Assembly (NCBI GenBank): GCA_028703495.1
Contig: JAQVMT010000017.1
Span: 1-46,348, forward strand
Length of the DNA: 46,348 nucleotides
Source: Clostridia bacterium
GTDB lineage: Bacteria > Bacillota > Clostridia > Christensenellales > CAG-314
Reading direction: 5' to 3'
How positions within the stretch are numbered: the stretch's first letter is position 1; each line of letters opens with the position of its first letter. Below are positions 36,899 through 46,040 of this stretch, in pieces. A model generated the notes under the pieces. That model was given only the letters and a program-made list of their open reading frames with translations. It searched no databases and was not told the DNA's origin. The position numbers were made by a program, and so were the translations under genes.

Positions 36899-37399
36899 AT
36901 GGCGAAGACGAAATATAAAAAGTGTCCCAGATGTGAATTGAATTGGATTGAGGAAACTCAGGAATTGTGCGAGGTGTGCAAGGCGGAGATGGGCGAGCCA
37001 TTGAATACCTACGTTGATGAGGACGAGGAGCTAAGAGAGCTTTGCCCGATCTGTAAAATTAACTTCATTAACGCAGACGAGGATATGTGCGAGGACTGCC
37101 GCCTTAAGAAGGAAAAAGAGGATATTGCACCTGCCGAGGATGACGACGAGTGGAGAACCTTCTTGGACGAGGAGCCCGAGGAGGAGGACAAAGAGGAAAT
37201 TCCTCTCGAGGAGCTTCAGGACGAGGAGTTCGATGAGAACTTCGACGACGAGGAGGAGGAGTACGAAATGTACCGCCATACCGACGAGCTCGACAGCGAA
37301 TTCGAACAGGTTTACAACAAAAAAGAAGACTGGGACGAAAACGAAGACGAGGACGACGAGGACGAGGATGACGACGACGATGAAAAAGACAAGAAATAA
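36899..37399 (+). CDS. Double zinc-ribbon protein with a very acidic tail
   Basis: A 166-residue cytoplasmic protein. Two C-x2-C pairs in the first half (CPRC with CEVC, then CPIC with CEDC) form two zinc ribbons of about 20 residues. The second half is strongly acidic (long Glu/Asp runs ending DDDDDEKDKK), reminiscent of the delta subunit of RNA polymerase, but there is no homology I can see. A nucleic-acid or RNA-polymerase binding role is a guess. It has its own promoter and a good AAGGGGTG site. Confidence 0.7.
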   Translation: MAKTKYKKCPRCELNWIEETQELCEVCKAEMGEPLNTYVDEDEELRELCPICKINFINADEDMCEDCRLKKEKEDIAPAEDDDEWRTFLDEEPEEEDKEEIPLEELQDEEFDENFDDEEEEYEMYRHTDELDSEFEQVYNKKEDWDENEDEDDEDEDDDDDEKDKK

Positions 37400-37601
37400 T
37401 GCCGCGTAGACAGACAAAAGCCGATGCGCATATGATCTTCGCCCTAGTTCCGTACGACAAATGCTCGCCAAACCCGAAAGGCTTTTGGTGAGTCTTCGAG
37501 CCGTTTTCAAGCTTTGTTTGTCTTACGTTGCTTTAGTTGTTCACTGTCAATTGAATGCTTTTTGACACGTTGGTTATAGTGAAAGCTGCATAATATAAGG
37601 A

Positions 37602-37817
37602 ACAAATGCGGAAGCTGGCTCACAGGCATTTGTGACGACCATTTCAAGCTTGGAAGCACGGTTTTAGCATAAAACCGTGGAATATACGCAGTTTATAATT
37701 ATTCCAAGCTTTAGCGCAGAAAGCATCTTCCGATAATTTCTATTATTGCTGCGTGTGTATTTTTATGCATCAGTTGTTCCGCATTATATCAATCATCACT
37801 CATGCGAAGGAGTGATG
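37602..37817 (+). promoter_or_regulatory. Highly structured leader, candidate riboswitch or cis-regulatory RNA
   Basis: Four stems can be drawn by eye: ACAAATGC (37602-37609) with GCATTTGT (37626-37633); an outer stem AAGCTTGGAA (37647-37656 region) with TTCCAAGCTT (37706-37715 region); inside it CACGGTTTTA-GCA-TAAAACCGTG (37657-37679); and CATCACTC (37794-37801) with GAGTGATG (37810-37817), which covers part of the GAAGGAG Shine-Dalgarno. The rest of the 37400-37836 gap has no gene. It does not match a riboswitch consensus I know. Confidence 0.5.
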
Positions 37818-37836
37818 GATCGCAAAAGAGGATGAG

Positions 37837-38511
37837 TTGGATACGATAAAAAAAATCAAGATCAAAAGGATATACAGGGTATTGGTGTATATTTTAGGAC
37901 TGTTTTTTATTGCGATGGGCGTTGCTTTTGCGATAAACAGCGATTTGGGCATTTCTGCGGCAAGCAGCTTGCCTTATATTACACACCTTGTTACGGGTAT
38001 TCCGTTTAGTATTACCATAACCGTGTTCTATGCCTTTTGGGTTTGCGTGCAATGGATTCTCATCGGAAAGGCGTTCAAATGGTATAACATATTTCAAGTG
38101 GTGTTCGCCACGATTTTTGGTTACTTTTGCGATTTATGCAAGTTAATTTTAGGAGATTTTTGCTTTCCGACCTACATCGGTAAGCTGGGCATGTTGGTTA
38201 TCGCGATTCTTTTGATTGCAGTAGGTATTGTTTTATACGCCAAGGTTAAGCTTCTTTTTCTGCCCGTCGAGGGTATGGCATATGCGTTTTCGCTTAGGTA
38301 CAAAAAGATAATTTTTCCCTATTTCAAATTGATTGCCGACGTTTTTATGGTAACCGTTTCCATTATAATATCGCTTATCGCCTTTGGAAAACTCGTCGGG
38401 ATAAGAGAGGGTACGGTTATTTTGGCGGTGTCCGTCGGGCCGGTTATAAAGCTTATCAGCCCGCCCTTGGAAAAACTCATCAACAAAATATGCTTCGATG
38501 TCAAAGTATAG
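37837..38511 (+). CDS. YczE/DUF6198-like integral membrane protein
   Basis: A 224-residue protein with five or six hydrophobic helices. The segment NSDLGISAASSLPYITH followed by a helix resembles the YczE/YitT-type membrane proteins of Bacillota (DUF6198), whose substrate is not established. I place the start at the TTG (37837) with AAGAGG just upstream. A six-codon frame (ATG 37815 to TGA 37835) ends one base before the TTG. Translation may be coupled through it or blocked by the hairpin at 37794-37817. Confidence 0.75.
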   Translation: MDTIKKIKIKRIYRVLVYILGLFFIAMGVAFAINSDLGISAASSLPYITHLVTGIPFSITITVFYAFWVCVQWILIGKAFKWYNIFQVVFATIFGYFCDLCKLILGDFCFPTYIGKLGMLVIAILLIAVGIVLYAKVKLLFLPVEGMAYAFSLRYKKIIFPYFKLIADVFMVTVSIIISLIAFGKLVGIREGTVILAVSVGPVIKLISPPLEKLINKICFDVKV

Positions 38512-38623
38512 AATACCGCTTCAAAGCAATATGTACGCAGAATTTTCTTTTATATCGAGCCAGAAATTACGCCCCAAAGCAGTTTGTGCGTAAGCTCGCT
38601 TCAAAGTGAAGTCGCATAGTTAA

Positions 38624-38790
38624 AATCCACATAACCGCTCACATGTCGTGCAGATTAAAGCTTCTCTTATTCTATAACTAACCCACAGAATGAATCCACA
38701 TAACCGCTCACATGTCGTGCAGATTAAAGCTTCTCTTATTCTATAACTAACCCACAGAATGAATTTACATAAACGCTCACGCCCTGCACC
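38624..38790 (+). repeat. 69 bp tandem duplication plus a decayed third copy
   Basis: The segment beginning AATCCACATAACCGCTC at 38624 recurs at 38693 with no visible difference over 69 bases. A diverged third start (AATTTACATAAACGCTC) is at 38762. The surrounding gap (38512-39011) has no gene. Confidence 0.93.
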
Positions 38791-39011
38791 GTTTAAAACT
38801 GCGCTTTTTATTCTTTTTTTATTAATCTACTCACAAAATACCGTATATATTAAGCAGAATTGTATAATTATAAATTTTGAGCTTTAAAACCCATTACGTA
38901 TACCGAACTAAAACCGGTTAGATATTATCCTTGGAAACAAATAAGTATCTTTAATAATGCTAAATGTTTCTTCAACTAAAGCGAAAAAGTGCGTTTTTAT
39001 GCAAAAAAGGG

Positions 39012-39041
39012 TTGACACAAACTGATTAAGAATGGTAATAT
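39012..39041 (+). promoter_or_regulatory. Promoter of the subtilase-LRR operon
   Basis: TTGACA (39012-39017) and TAATAT (39036-39041) have an 18-base spacer. Transcription from it would give a leader of about 530 bases before the protease gene. Confidence 0.6.
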
Positions 39042-39047
39042 TACTAC

Positions 39048-39577
39048 ACGCAATAGGGACAATTGGCGCATATATTTAATTTATTTGTATATCTTAATAT
39101 GCTGACAATTTACCATTAGTTGTTATGCGGCACACCGAACAAGGTAAAATGCAGCCTATACAGGGGCGGCATTTGGCATATAAAATCTATCGTGTGGGTT
39201 TTTGAGAATAAATTATTCAATAATGTGTGGAGCAATGCAACGGACGTTGGGATAATTTAGGAAAAGTCTCCGATGAAATCGGGCGAAGAGAGGAGCGGCG
39301 TTATTAGCGTGCTATTTGGGGATTAAAGCCCAATTAGTCGCCGATGAAAGTAATGGAATTAGAATAGATGAAAACCGAGAACGGTTACGAAGTCGAAATA
39401 GAAGTTTTGGTAGCTGAAATACTACATAATATGTATTGAATGTGTTACGAAACAGAATTAATTAAGGAGGTAGAAAGATTTATCGGCACATACGATTACG
39501 AATGTAGAAGTGGCTTAGTATGAAATACAAGAAACGAAAAAAATTATGTTCTTACAAAAGGACAGAAGGAGAAGAAA
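39048..39577 (+). other. Long structured 5' leader with two mini-ORFs
   Basis: TATGC (39124-39128) pairs with GCATA (39176-39180), enclosing AAATGC(A)GCC (39147-39156) paired with GGC(G)GCATTT (39165-39174). Further hairpins are CCGAT-GAA-ATCGG near 39270-39285 and AACCG-AGAA-CGGTT near 39373-39387. Two short frames follow each other directly: 39368-39439 (23 codons) and 39440-39523 (27 codons), the second beginning at the base after the first stop. Whether they are translated is unclear. Confidence 0.4.
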
Positions 39578-42500
39578 ATGTATAATAGAAAGACTATTTA
39601 TGTTATTGTATGTCTGTTATTAGCAATGGTATTGCTAACTGCTTGCTCATACGGTAACAGGGAAAAGACGGTGGATTCGTCGGTTAATCGATACAGCTTG
39701 AATTTAAAAGAAAGCATGTATGAGTTAACCGGAGAATACCTAAGCGGTGATCAGTTGTATTCTACAGCCAACGAGCTTGACGAGAATGGTGTTTACATCA
39801 TTGAAATCGAGGGCAAGAGTATAGTTGATATGTATCTTGAGCAGGAGTCGGTTGAAACCATTACCGATTTTGCTTTGGAGTGCAACAGAAATGGCGAGGG
39901 CGACTTGATTGACGCTCAACAGAGAGCCGTAATGGTACAGATGGAAGCTCAAGGCATCGAGTATGAATTACGAAGCAGCATAAAGGTGATTGCTAATGCT
40001 TTTTCTGTTGAAACGACATTAAGAAATGCGATTGCTATAATGGGGTTGGATGGCGTTAAGGACGTTATTGTAAGTGAGGAATACACTACCAGCGCAACAA
40101 CGGGCGCCGAGGAGTACATAACCGAAGACGATGAGTTTATGGGCGACAGCAGAGAACTGTTAAACGTGGACGGATTAGAGGAAGCGGGATATGACTATGA
40201 CGGAAACGGAATGGTGGTGGCGATAATCGATTCGGGCTTCTTATTGAATCACGAGGTTTTTTCTACCAATATGCCTACCGTTCTTTCGGTTAAGCAAAGC
40301 GATATCGACGAGGTATTGTCGTTGACGTCTGCTTATACTATTGCGAATGATCCTTCCTACACTGCTTCTTCATTTTATACAAATGAGAAAGTACCGTTTA
40401 GCTTTGACTATGCAAACAGAGACTTGGTTGTTCGGCCGAGTATGTCATCGGTCATGAGATATTCGGGAGCGCACGGAACTCACGTTGCCGGACTTGCGGT
40501 AGGAAACAGCGCGACATTTAAGGGTACGGCTCCCAATGCGCAGCTGATTGCGTTGAAGGTATTCCCGGATACCTCCGCAGGCGCGCAAATGGACGTAATA
40601 TTGACAGCATTAAACGATGCGGTATTGCTTAATGTCGATGCTATCAATATGAGCCTAGGAAGTGCCGCAGGATTTTCCAGTTATACGGACGACTATACCG
40701 CAAGCATATATAAAAAGATAGGAAAGCTGGGCATTACGGTAACCTGTTCTGCAGGAAACGCATATGCTTCCTCCATTGCTACGAATACGGCTAATTTGGC
40801 ATACAGCAGTAATCCCGATTACGCGACGGTGTCTTCGGCGGCAAGCTATGCCGAATGCTTGGCAGTAGCGAGTATGAATGCAATAGAAGCCGCAAAGAAG
40901 TGCCTTATATACGACGGGAACAAGTGCGTATACGGTACGGCGGTTGACCTTGACACAAATGCATACGACAGCCTGGGAATACTACTCGGCGAGGAGCAAA
41001 AGAAGGATATTCAGTATGTTACAATACCTAACGCGGGAGACGTTTCCGATTATGAGGGTATCGATGTTGTCGGAAGGGTTGCTTTGGTAAAAAGAGGCGG
41101 ATTGTCATTCGAGCAAAAGATGCTTAATGCAGAAGCTGCCGGTGCGGTTGCAATTGTAATTTATAACAACACGGTAAGCTACGGCGTAATAAATGCACAG
41201 ATGGCAAGCATGAGCATACCCGTATTTACTATCAAGGCAGAAGTCGGTGAGGATATGGCTGCAAAGGGAAGCGGAGTGATTACGTTTGACAAAGAGGCAG
41301 TCATTACCAAATTGATGTCTGAATTTTCATCGTGGGGAGCTTTGTCGGATCTAACCTTAAAGCCCGACATTACAGCACCCGGTGGCGCAATCTATTCCTG
41401 TATTCACAACATTTCAAGTCAAACGAACGTATATGGATATATGAGCGGAACGAGTATGGCTTCGCCTAACCTTGACGGTGTAGTTTTGATTTTAAAGCAA
41501 TACATAAGAAGCGTATACCCCGAGGTAGTGGGTTCAGAGATGAACAAGCTGGTGTACAGATTGCTTATGAGCACCGCAGATATTCTTAATGACGAATATG
41601 GAATTGCATACTCGCCGAGAAAGCAAGGTGCGGGCTTGGCAAATATTGTCGATGCAGTATCCGCAGAAGCATACCTATATGTGGTCGGAGAGAATATGCC
41701 CAAGATCGAGTTGGGCGATGACAGGGATAAGTACGGTGTTTATACCATGAATTTCTCATTGGTTAACCTATCGGACGAAGGCAGAGTATACGATCTTTCC
41801 GTTTTGGCAATGACAGATAAGGCATCCGAGGACGGTGTTTATACCGAACAAAGAGGCAAGCTGTTGACAGATGCGGCAAGAAAGTACTATGTAAACGGAG
41901 CTTTGGCAGAGAACGGAAGGGTTAGTGTTGCGGGCAACAGTGAAGTTAAAATTAAGGTTATCCTGACACTGACCGAAGAAGAGAAGAACTATTTGGATGT
42001 AAACTATGTGAACGGTATTTATGTGGAAGGATATGTATGCTTGACGGGCGAAGACCTTGTCGGACTGAATATTCCGTTCCTGGCGTTTTACGGAGATTGG
42101 GGAGATGCCGAGTACTTCGACAAGTCTATTTACGATGAGGAGCCTGCCGACGTTGCTCAAAGCTTCCCGATAGCATATAAGGGCGGTTCGTACTACTATA
42201 TGGGTAAATACGCATATACCCTACCCGAGGGAGTCGAGGCTCCGAATACGTCTGAAGACAAGGTTGCTATTTCGGGCTTAGCCGGAACATATACGGCTTT
42301 GGGCGGAATAGTTTTCGGACTGAAGAGAAACATCGGATTACTTGAATTTCACATTTACGATGCAATCACCGGTGACTTAATCGAGGACGACTCTATTGCG
42401 ATGATAAGAAAGAGCTACTATTCAAACGGAATTCTCAGAACGCAAATCAACTTCAAGATTGATTCGATTCTTGAGGAATTGCCGAATAACAGTAGCTTTA

Positions 42501-45500
42501 TCGTAGAATGTATTGCTTACTCCGCATACAAATATACCGAGGTGATCGATACCTGTAGGTTTGTTGTAAACGTAGATATAGAAAGACCTACTCTCGACGA
42601 TCTCGATATGTTTGTCGGAGAGGACGGAAGAGTTTACATGAGTATGAGGGTTTACGATAATCATTACGTAATGGACTACAGAATGTACAATTACGATGCA
42701 AGTACGGAAACCGTAGGAAGTATGTTAACCGATTATCCTATTCCCGTTTACGGCGGAAGCAAGAATTCATATGCTACTTATGTAACCGACGTAACAGATA
42801 TTGTTAACGCTATGGAATTCAGTGATATGGTATTGGTTATCGAAGACTATGCACTGAATATGTCGTTAACAGGCATTACGGTAAGCGATGAAATAATCCA
42901 AGCGGCAGCAAAATTCATTGAGCCTGAGGTATCGAATGTAAATGCTACCATTGGAGTTAAAGACTTTATGGACGGCGTCAAGGTTATGTCTGTTGAGGAG
43001 GAAGGCTTTGTCATAGAGGACGGAGTACTTGTTGCCTACAACGGAACGGAGACTGAAATATCCATTCCCGCAAGCGTTGTTAAAATTGCAAACGGTGTCT
43101 TTTCCGGAAAAGCAATTTCAAAGGTTGTATTTAACGATACACTTACCACAATCGGCGCGCAAGCGTTTATGAACTGTACAAAGCTTACGGAAATTGCTCT
43201 GCCTAATTCCGTGACGGAAATAGGAACAGAGTGCTTCTCGGGCTGTACTGCGCTTACAAAAGCAGCTTTATCCACAGAGATACTCGACATATCCGATAAA
43301 GCGTTCTATAATTGTACTGCGTTGGCTGACGTGACGTATCCTACGCATTATACAAGAATAGGCGACAGCGCATTCTATAAATGCTCTGCTATTACCTCTA
43401 TCGATTTACCCGAAACGGTAAAGAGAATCGAAGCCAATGCTTTCTATTCGACAAAGGCAACAGCGGTAAAGACCTTGAAGTTGCCCTCGTCGTTAGAGTA
43501 TTTGGGTAATTATTGCTTCAGATACATCGGACTGAGCGAGCTGACTATCCCTGACACGCTGACAGAAAGCGTGTTTGAAGGCCCGCCATCAACTATATAC
43601 GCGCCCTTTATGTATAGCCAAATCACAAAGATTGTATTCCCCGATGCGTGGACGAGGGTTCCTGACTACATGTGCTACTACAACAAAAAGCTGGCGGAAA
43701 TTGTCTATCCGACAAACGTTAAGCAGATTGGTATAAGCTCATTCTTCTATTGCGAGAAGCTTGATAAGCTATATATTCCCGATACGATCGAAACACTGCG
43801 CGACAATTGCTATGCGTACTGTAAGGGTGTTACGGAAATACATATACCCGAGGGTATTAAGGCTTTGCCTAAACGTCTATGCGACACCTCACAGATTACG
43901 TCGATCACGATTCCCGCTTCTGTAGAAACGATCGGACACCAATGCTTCCATCGCAGCGAGAAGCTTGAGGAGGTTATTTTTGCAGAGAACGGAAATTTGA
44001 GTTACATCGACACATATGCATTTGCCGGATGTACCTCGTTGACGGAATTCTATATGCCTAATACCGTTACCGAATGTAATTCCTCGTTTATTCAGGATTG
44101 TTCTTCGCTTAAGGTATTGGTGCTTTCAGAAAACCTTACAACAATCGGCGGTGTTAATCCGTTTAAGGGAACAGCCGTAGAGGAGCTGGTGATACCGGAG
44201 AAGTATCAAGGCTACATCGGTCAGTTATGCTCCTACATGACTGAATTAAAGAGATGTATATTCAAGAATAATGTATACTATATAACTAACTCAACCTTCA
44301 CCAGCTGTACTTCCTTGGAAACAATTATTTTCGAAAAGAATGTTGACTTGGCGTTGGCTCTCGGTTACAATCTGCAAAGCTTAACCGAGGTGGAGTTTAG
44401 AGGCGATATAAATAAGTTGTACGGCTTGTCGTTTGGATACTGTGCAAATTTAAAGACAGTTACGTTCAATAACGTCAATACAATTACAGGCTTTGTAGGT
44501 CAATACTCCGCAATCGAAAAGATGATATTCAACGGAAATATCGGTTCCATCGAATTATTTGCATTCCAGTATATGGAGCAGTTAAAGGAAATCGAACTAA
44601 ACGGAGATTTGGGTAGCGTCGGAGAATTTGTTTTCTACAGCTATGCTGCCGTTGATGGTGTAAACACCGGTTTTGTCGGACCCGAATACCTTTCCACTCC
44701 AAATGTAAGGTGGGTAGTGCCCGAGAGTAACCCTTATCTTACGGTAGACGAGGACGGAGTATTGTACAATAAAGACAAGACAAGATTGTACAAGCTGGCT
44801 CCCGGAATTGTTGTAGACAACTATGAAATGCCCGATTCGGTTGTTATCGTCGATAACGGTGCATTTGCCGGAAGAAGTGATATTCACACAATTAAGCTCG
44901 GCTCGCAGTTTGTCGATATTCCCGATAAAGCCTTCTTTGGTATGACAAGCTTAACGAGTATCGATATAAGTAATGTTCGTTCCCTCGGCGCATATGCCTT
45001 TGGTAATTGTATGGCTCTGGAAAGTATTTCCTTATCGGATAAGGTTAAAACCTTGCCCGAAGGCGTATTTAACGGATGTACGGCTTTAACCTATGCAGCA
45101 GCGGAAGGCTCGATAAGCTCTGTCGGTGCATATGCATTTGAAGGATGCTCAAAGCTTGAATTGCCCGAATGGTTAGTAAATACGGAGTCCGTAGGAGCTT
45201 ACGCATTCTATAACTGCCCATTCACATCGATTGGCGCGAACACAATGAAATATATCGGAGAGGGAGCATTTGCCGATTGTCAATATCTTACCTCGTTTGA
45301 ATTTTGCTCGGATTTAAGAGAGCTTGGCGAGTATGCTTTTGAAAACTGTCCGTTAGAAAAGATTATTCTTAACGAGGGCTTGTTAAGCGTAGGTAACTAT
45401 TCCTTCAGTGGTTGTACCGAGGCAAAGGAGGTTTATATTCCTTCGAGCTTGGGCGAGTTCCTGTTCTACAAGACATTCAGATATTGCGAAAATATCACTG

Positions 45501-46030
45501 ATGTCAGAATCGGCGAAGACAATATGTACCTTGTTATGCAGGATGGAGTTTTATTTACAAAGGATATGACTTCTTTGGTATTCTACTCTCAAAATATCGA
45601 TGCATTATCGTACGTAATCCCCGAGGGCGTTATAAAGGTCGGAAGGAATGCCTTCTACGGAAACAAACGCTTGACTACCGTGGAATTTCCTAGCACACTG
45701 AAGGTTATCGGAGATAAAGCGTTCTATGGATGTACAAATCTGAATGTTTTGATATTCAATTCGGAGGTTGCGCCCATACTTGAAGCTTTATACGATGAGA
45801 ATCACTATATACTTTATGCAAACTTTGTTGATTACGTTGAGGATATGGAAAGAGGACTTATCCTTTACTGTCCGAATGCAGAAAACTATTACGCTCCTGT
45901 TTGGTTGATGTACTTCAGTTCAATCTATAACACAACCGAGAAGGAACCCGAAGGAGAGCCTAAGCTTATGTTTGGATTAAACTCGATTGGCTTAACCGAT
46001 AGGAATCGCGCATTCTACTTAAGCATATAG
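39578..46030 (+). CDS. Subtilisin-family lipoprotein protease fused to BspA-like leucine-rich repeats
   Basis: A 2150-residue cell-surface protein. It has a lipobox LTAC (Cys23), an inhibitor-I9-like propeptide region (about 100-170), and an S8 catalytic domain with Asp218 (VVAIIDSGF), His299 (GAHGTHVAG), Asn394 (CSAGN) and Ser626 (SGTSMASP); the triad is complete. A protease-associated insert (about 480-570; RVALVKRGG) splits the domain, as in C5a-peptidase/lactocepin enzymes. Beta domains follow to about 1130. From about 1148 to the end there are more than 25 LRR_5/BspA-type repeats (LTEIALPNSVTEIG, AFMNC-like units), broken near 1700 by a less regular section. Shine-Dalgarno AGAAGGAG, clear. 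Predicted role: binding and digesting host or dietary proteins at the surface. Confidence 0.92.
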   Translation: MYNRKTIYVIVCLLLAMVLLTACSYGNREKTVDSSVNRYSLNLKESMYELTGEYLSGDQLYSTANELDENGVYIIEIEGKSIVDMYLEQESVETITDFALECNRNGEGDLIDAQQRAVMVQMEAQGIEYELRSSIKVIANAFSVETTLRNAIAIMGLDGVKDVIVSEEYTTSATTGAEEYITEDDEFMGDSRELLNVDGLEEAGYDYDGNGMVVAIIDSGFLLNHEVFSTNMPTVLSVKQSDIDEVLSLTSAYTIANDPSYTASSFYTNEKVPFSFDYANRDLVVRPSMSSVMRYSGAHGTHVAGLAVGNSATFKGTAPNAQLIALKVFPDTSAGAQMDVILTALNDAVLLNVDAINMSLGSAAGFSSYTDDYTASIYKKIGKLGITVTCSAGNAYASSIATNTANLAYSSNPDYATVSSAASYAECLAVASMNAIEAAKKCLIYDGNKCVYGTAVDLDTNAYDSLGILLGEEQKKDIQYVTIPNAGDVSDYEGIDVVGRVALVKRGGLSFEQKMLNAEAAGAVAIVIYNNTVSYGVINAQMASMSIPVFTIKAEVGEDMAAKGSGVITFDKEAVITKLMSEFSSWGALSDLTLKPDITAPGGAIYSCIHNISSQTNVYGYMSGTSMASPNLDGVVLILKQYIRSVYPEVVGSEMNKLVYRLLMSTADILNDEYGIAYSPRKQGAGLANIVDAVSAEAYLYVVGENMPKIELGDDRDKYGVYTMNFSLVNLSDEGRVYDLSVLAMTDKASEDGVYTEQRGKLLTDAARKYYVNGALAENGRVSVAGNSEVKIKVILTLTEEEKNYLDVNYVNGIYVEGYVCLTGEDLVGLNIPFLAFYGDWGDAEYFDKSIYDEEPADVAQSFPIAYKGGSYYYMGKYAYTLPEGVEAPNTSEDKVAISGLAGTYTALGGIVFGLKRNIGLLEFHIYDAITGDLIEDDSIAMIRKSYYSNGILRTQINFKIDSILEELPNNSSFIVECIAYSAYKYTEVIDTCRFVVNVDIERPTLDDLDMFVGEDGRVYMSMRVYDNHYVMDYRMYNYDASTETVGSMLTDYPIPVYGGSKNSYATYVTDVTDIVNAMEFSDMVLVIEDYALNMSLTGITVSDEIIQAAAKFIEPEVSNVNATIGVKDFMDGVKVMSVEEEGFVIEDGVLVAYNGTETEISIPASVVKIANGVFSGKAISKVVFNDTLTTIGAQAFMNCTKLTEIALPNSVTEIGTECFSGCTALTKAALSTEILDISDKAFYNCTALADVTYPTHYTRIGDSAFYKCSAITSIDLPETVKRIEANAFYSTKATAVKTLKLPSSLEYLGNYCFRYIGLSELTIPDTLTESVFEGPPSTIYAPFMYSQITKIVFPDAWTRVPDYMCYYNKKLAEIVYPTNVKQIGISSFFYCEKLDKLYIPDTIETLRDNCYAYCKGVTEIHIPEGIKALPKRLCDTSQITSITIPASVETIGHQCFHRSEKLEEVIFAENGNLSYIDTYAFAGCTSLTEFYMPNTVTECNSSFIQDCSSLKVLVLSENLTTIGGVNPFKGTAVEELVIPEKYQGYIGQLCSYMTELKRCIFKNNVYYITNSTFTSCTSLETIIFEKNVDLALALGYNLQSLTEVEFRGDINKLYGLSFGYCANLKTVTFNNVNTITGFVGQYSAIEKMIFNGNIGSIELFAFQYMEQLKEIELNGDLGSVGEFVFYSYAAVDGVNTGFVGPEYLSTPNVRWVVPESNPYLTVDEDGVLYNKDKTRLYKLAPGIVVDNYEMPDSVVIVDNGAFAGRSDIHTIKLGSQFVDIPDKAFFGMTSLTSIDISNVRSLGAYAFGNCMALESISLSDKVKTLPEGVFNGCTALTYAAAEGSISSVGAYAFEGCSKLELPEWLVNTESVGAYAFYNCPFTSIGANTMKYIGEGAFADCQYLTSFEFCSDLRELGEYAFENCPLEKIILNEGLLSVGNYSFSGCTEAKEVYIPSSLGEFLFYKTFRYCENITDVRIGEDNMYLVMQDGVLFTKDMTSLVFYSQNIDALSYVIPEGVIKVGRNAFYGNKRLTTVEFPSTLKVIGDKAFYGCTNLNVLIFNSEVAPILEALYDENHYILYANFVDYVEDMERGLILYCPNAENYYAPVWLMYFSSIYNTTEKEPEGEPKLMFGLNSIGLTDRNRAFYLSI

Positions 46031-46040
46031 GAGGTATATC

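Noticed and set aside
37464-37492. Hairpin after the zinc-ribbon gene as a terminator
   Set aside because: The 9 bp stem (CTCGCCAAA/TTTGGTGAG) is good, but no T run follows directly.
39440-39523. 27-codon frame as a small protein gene
   Set aside because: AAGGAGGT lies inside, not before it, and composition alone is not enough; kept only as part of the leader description.
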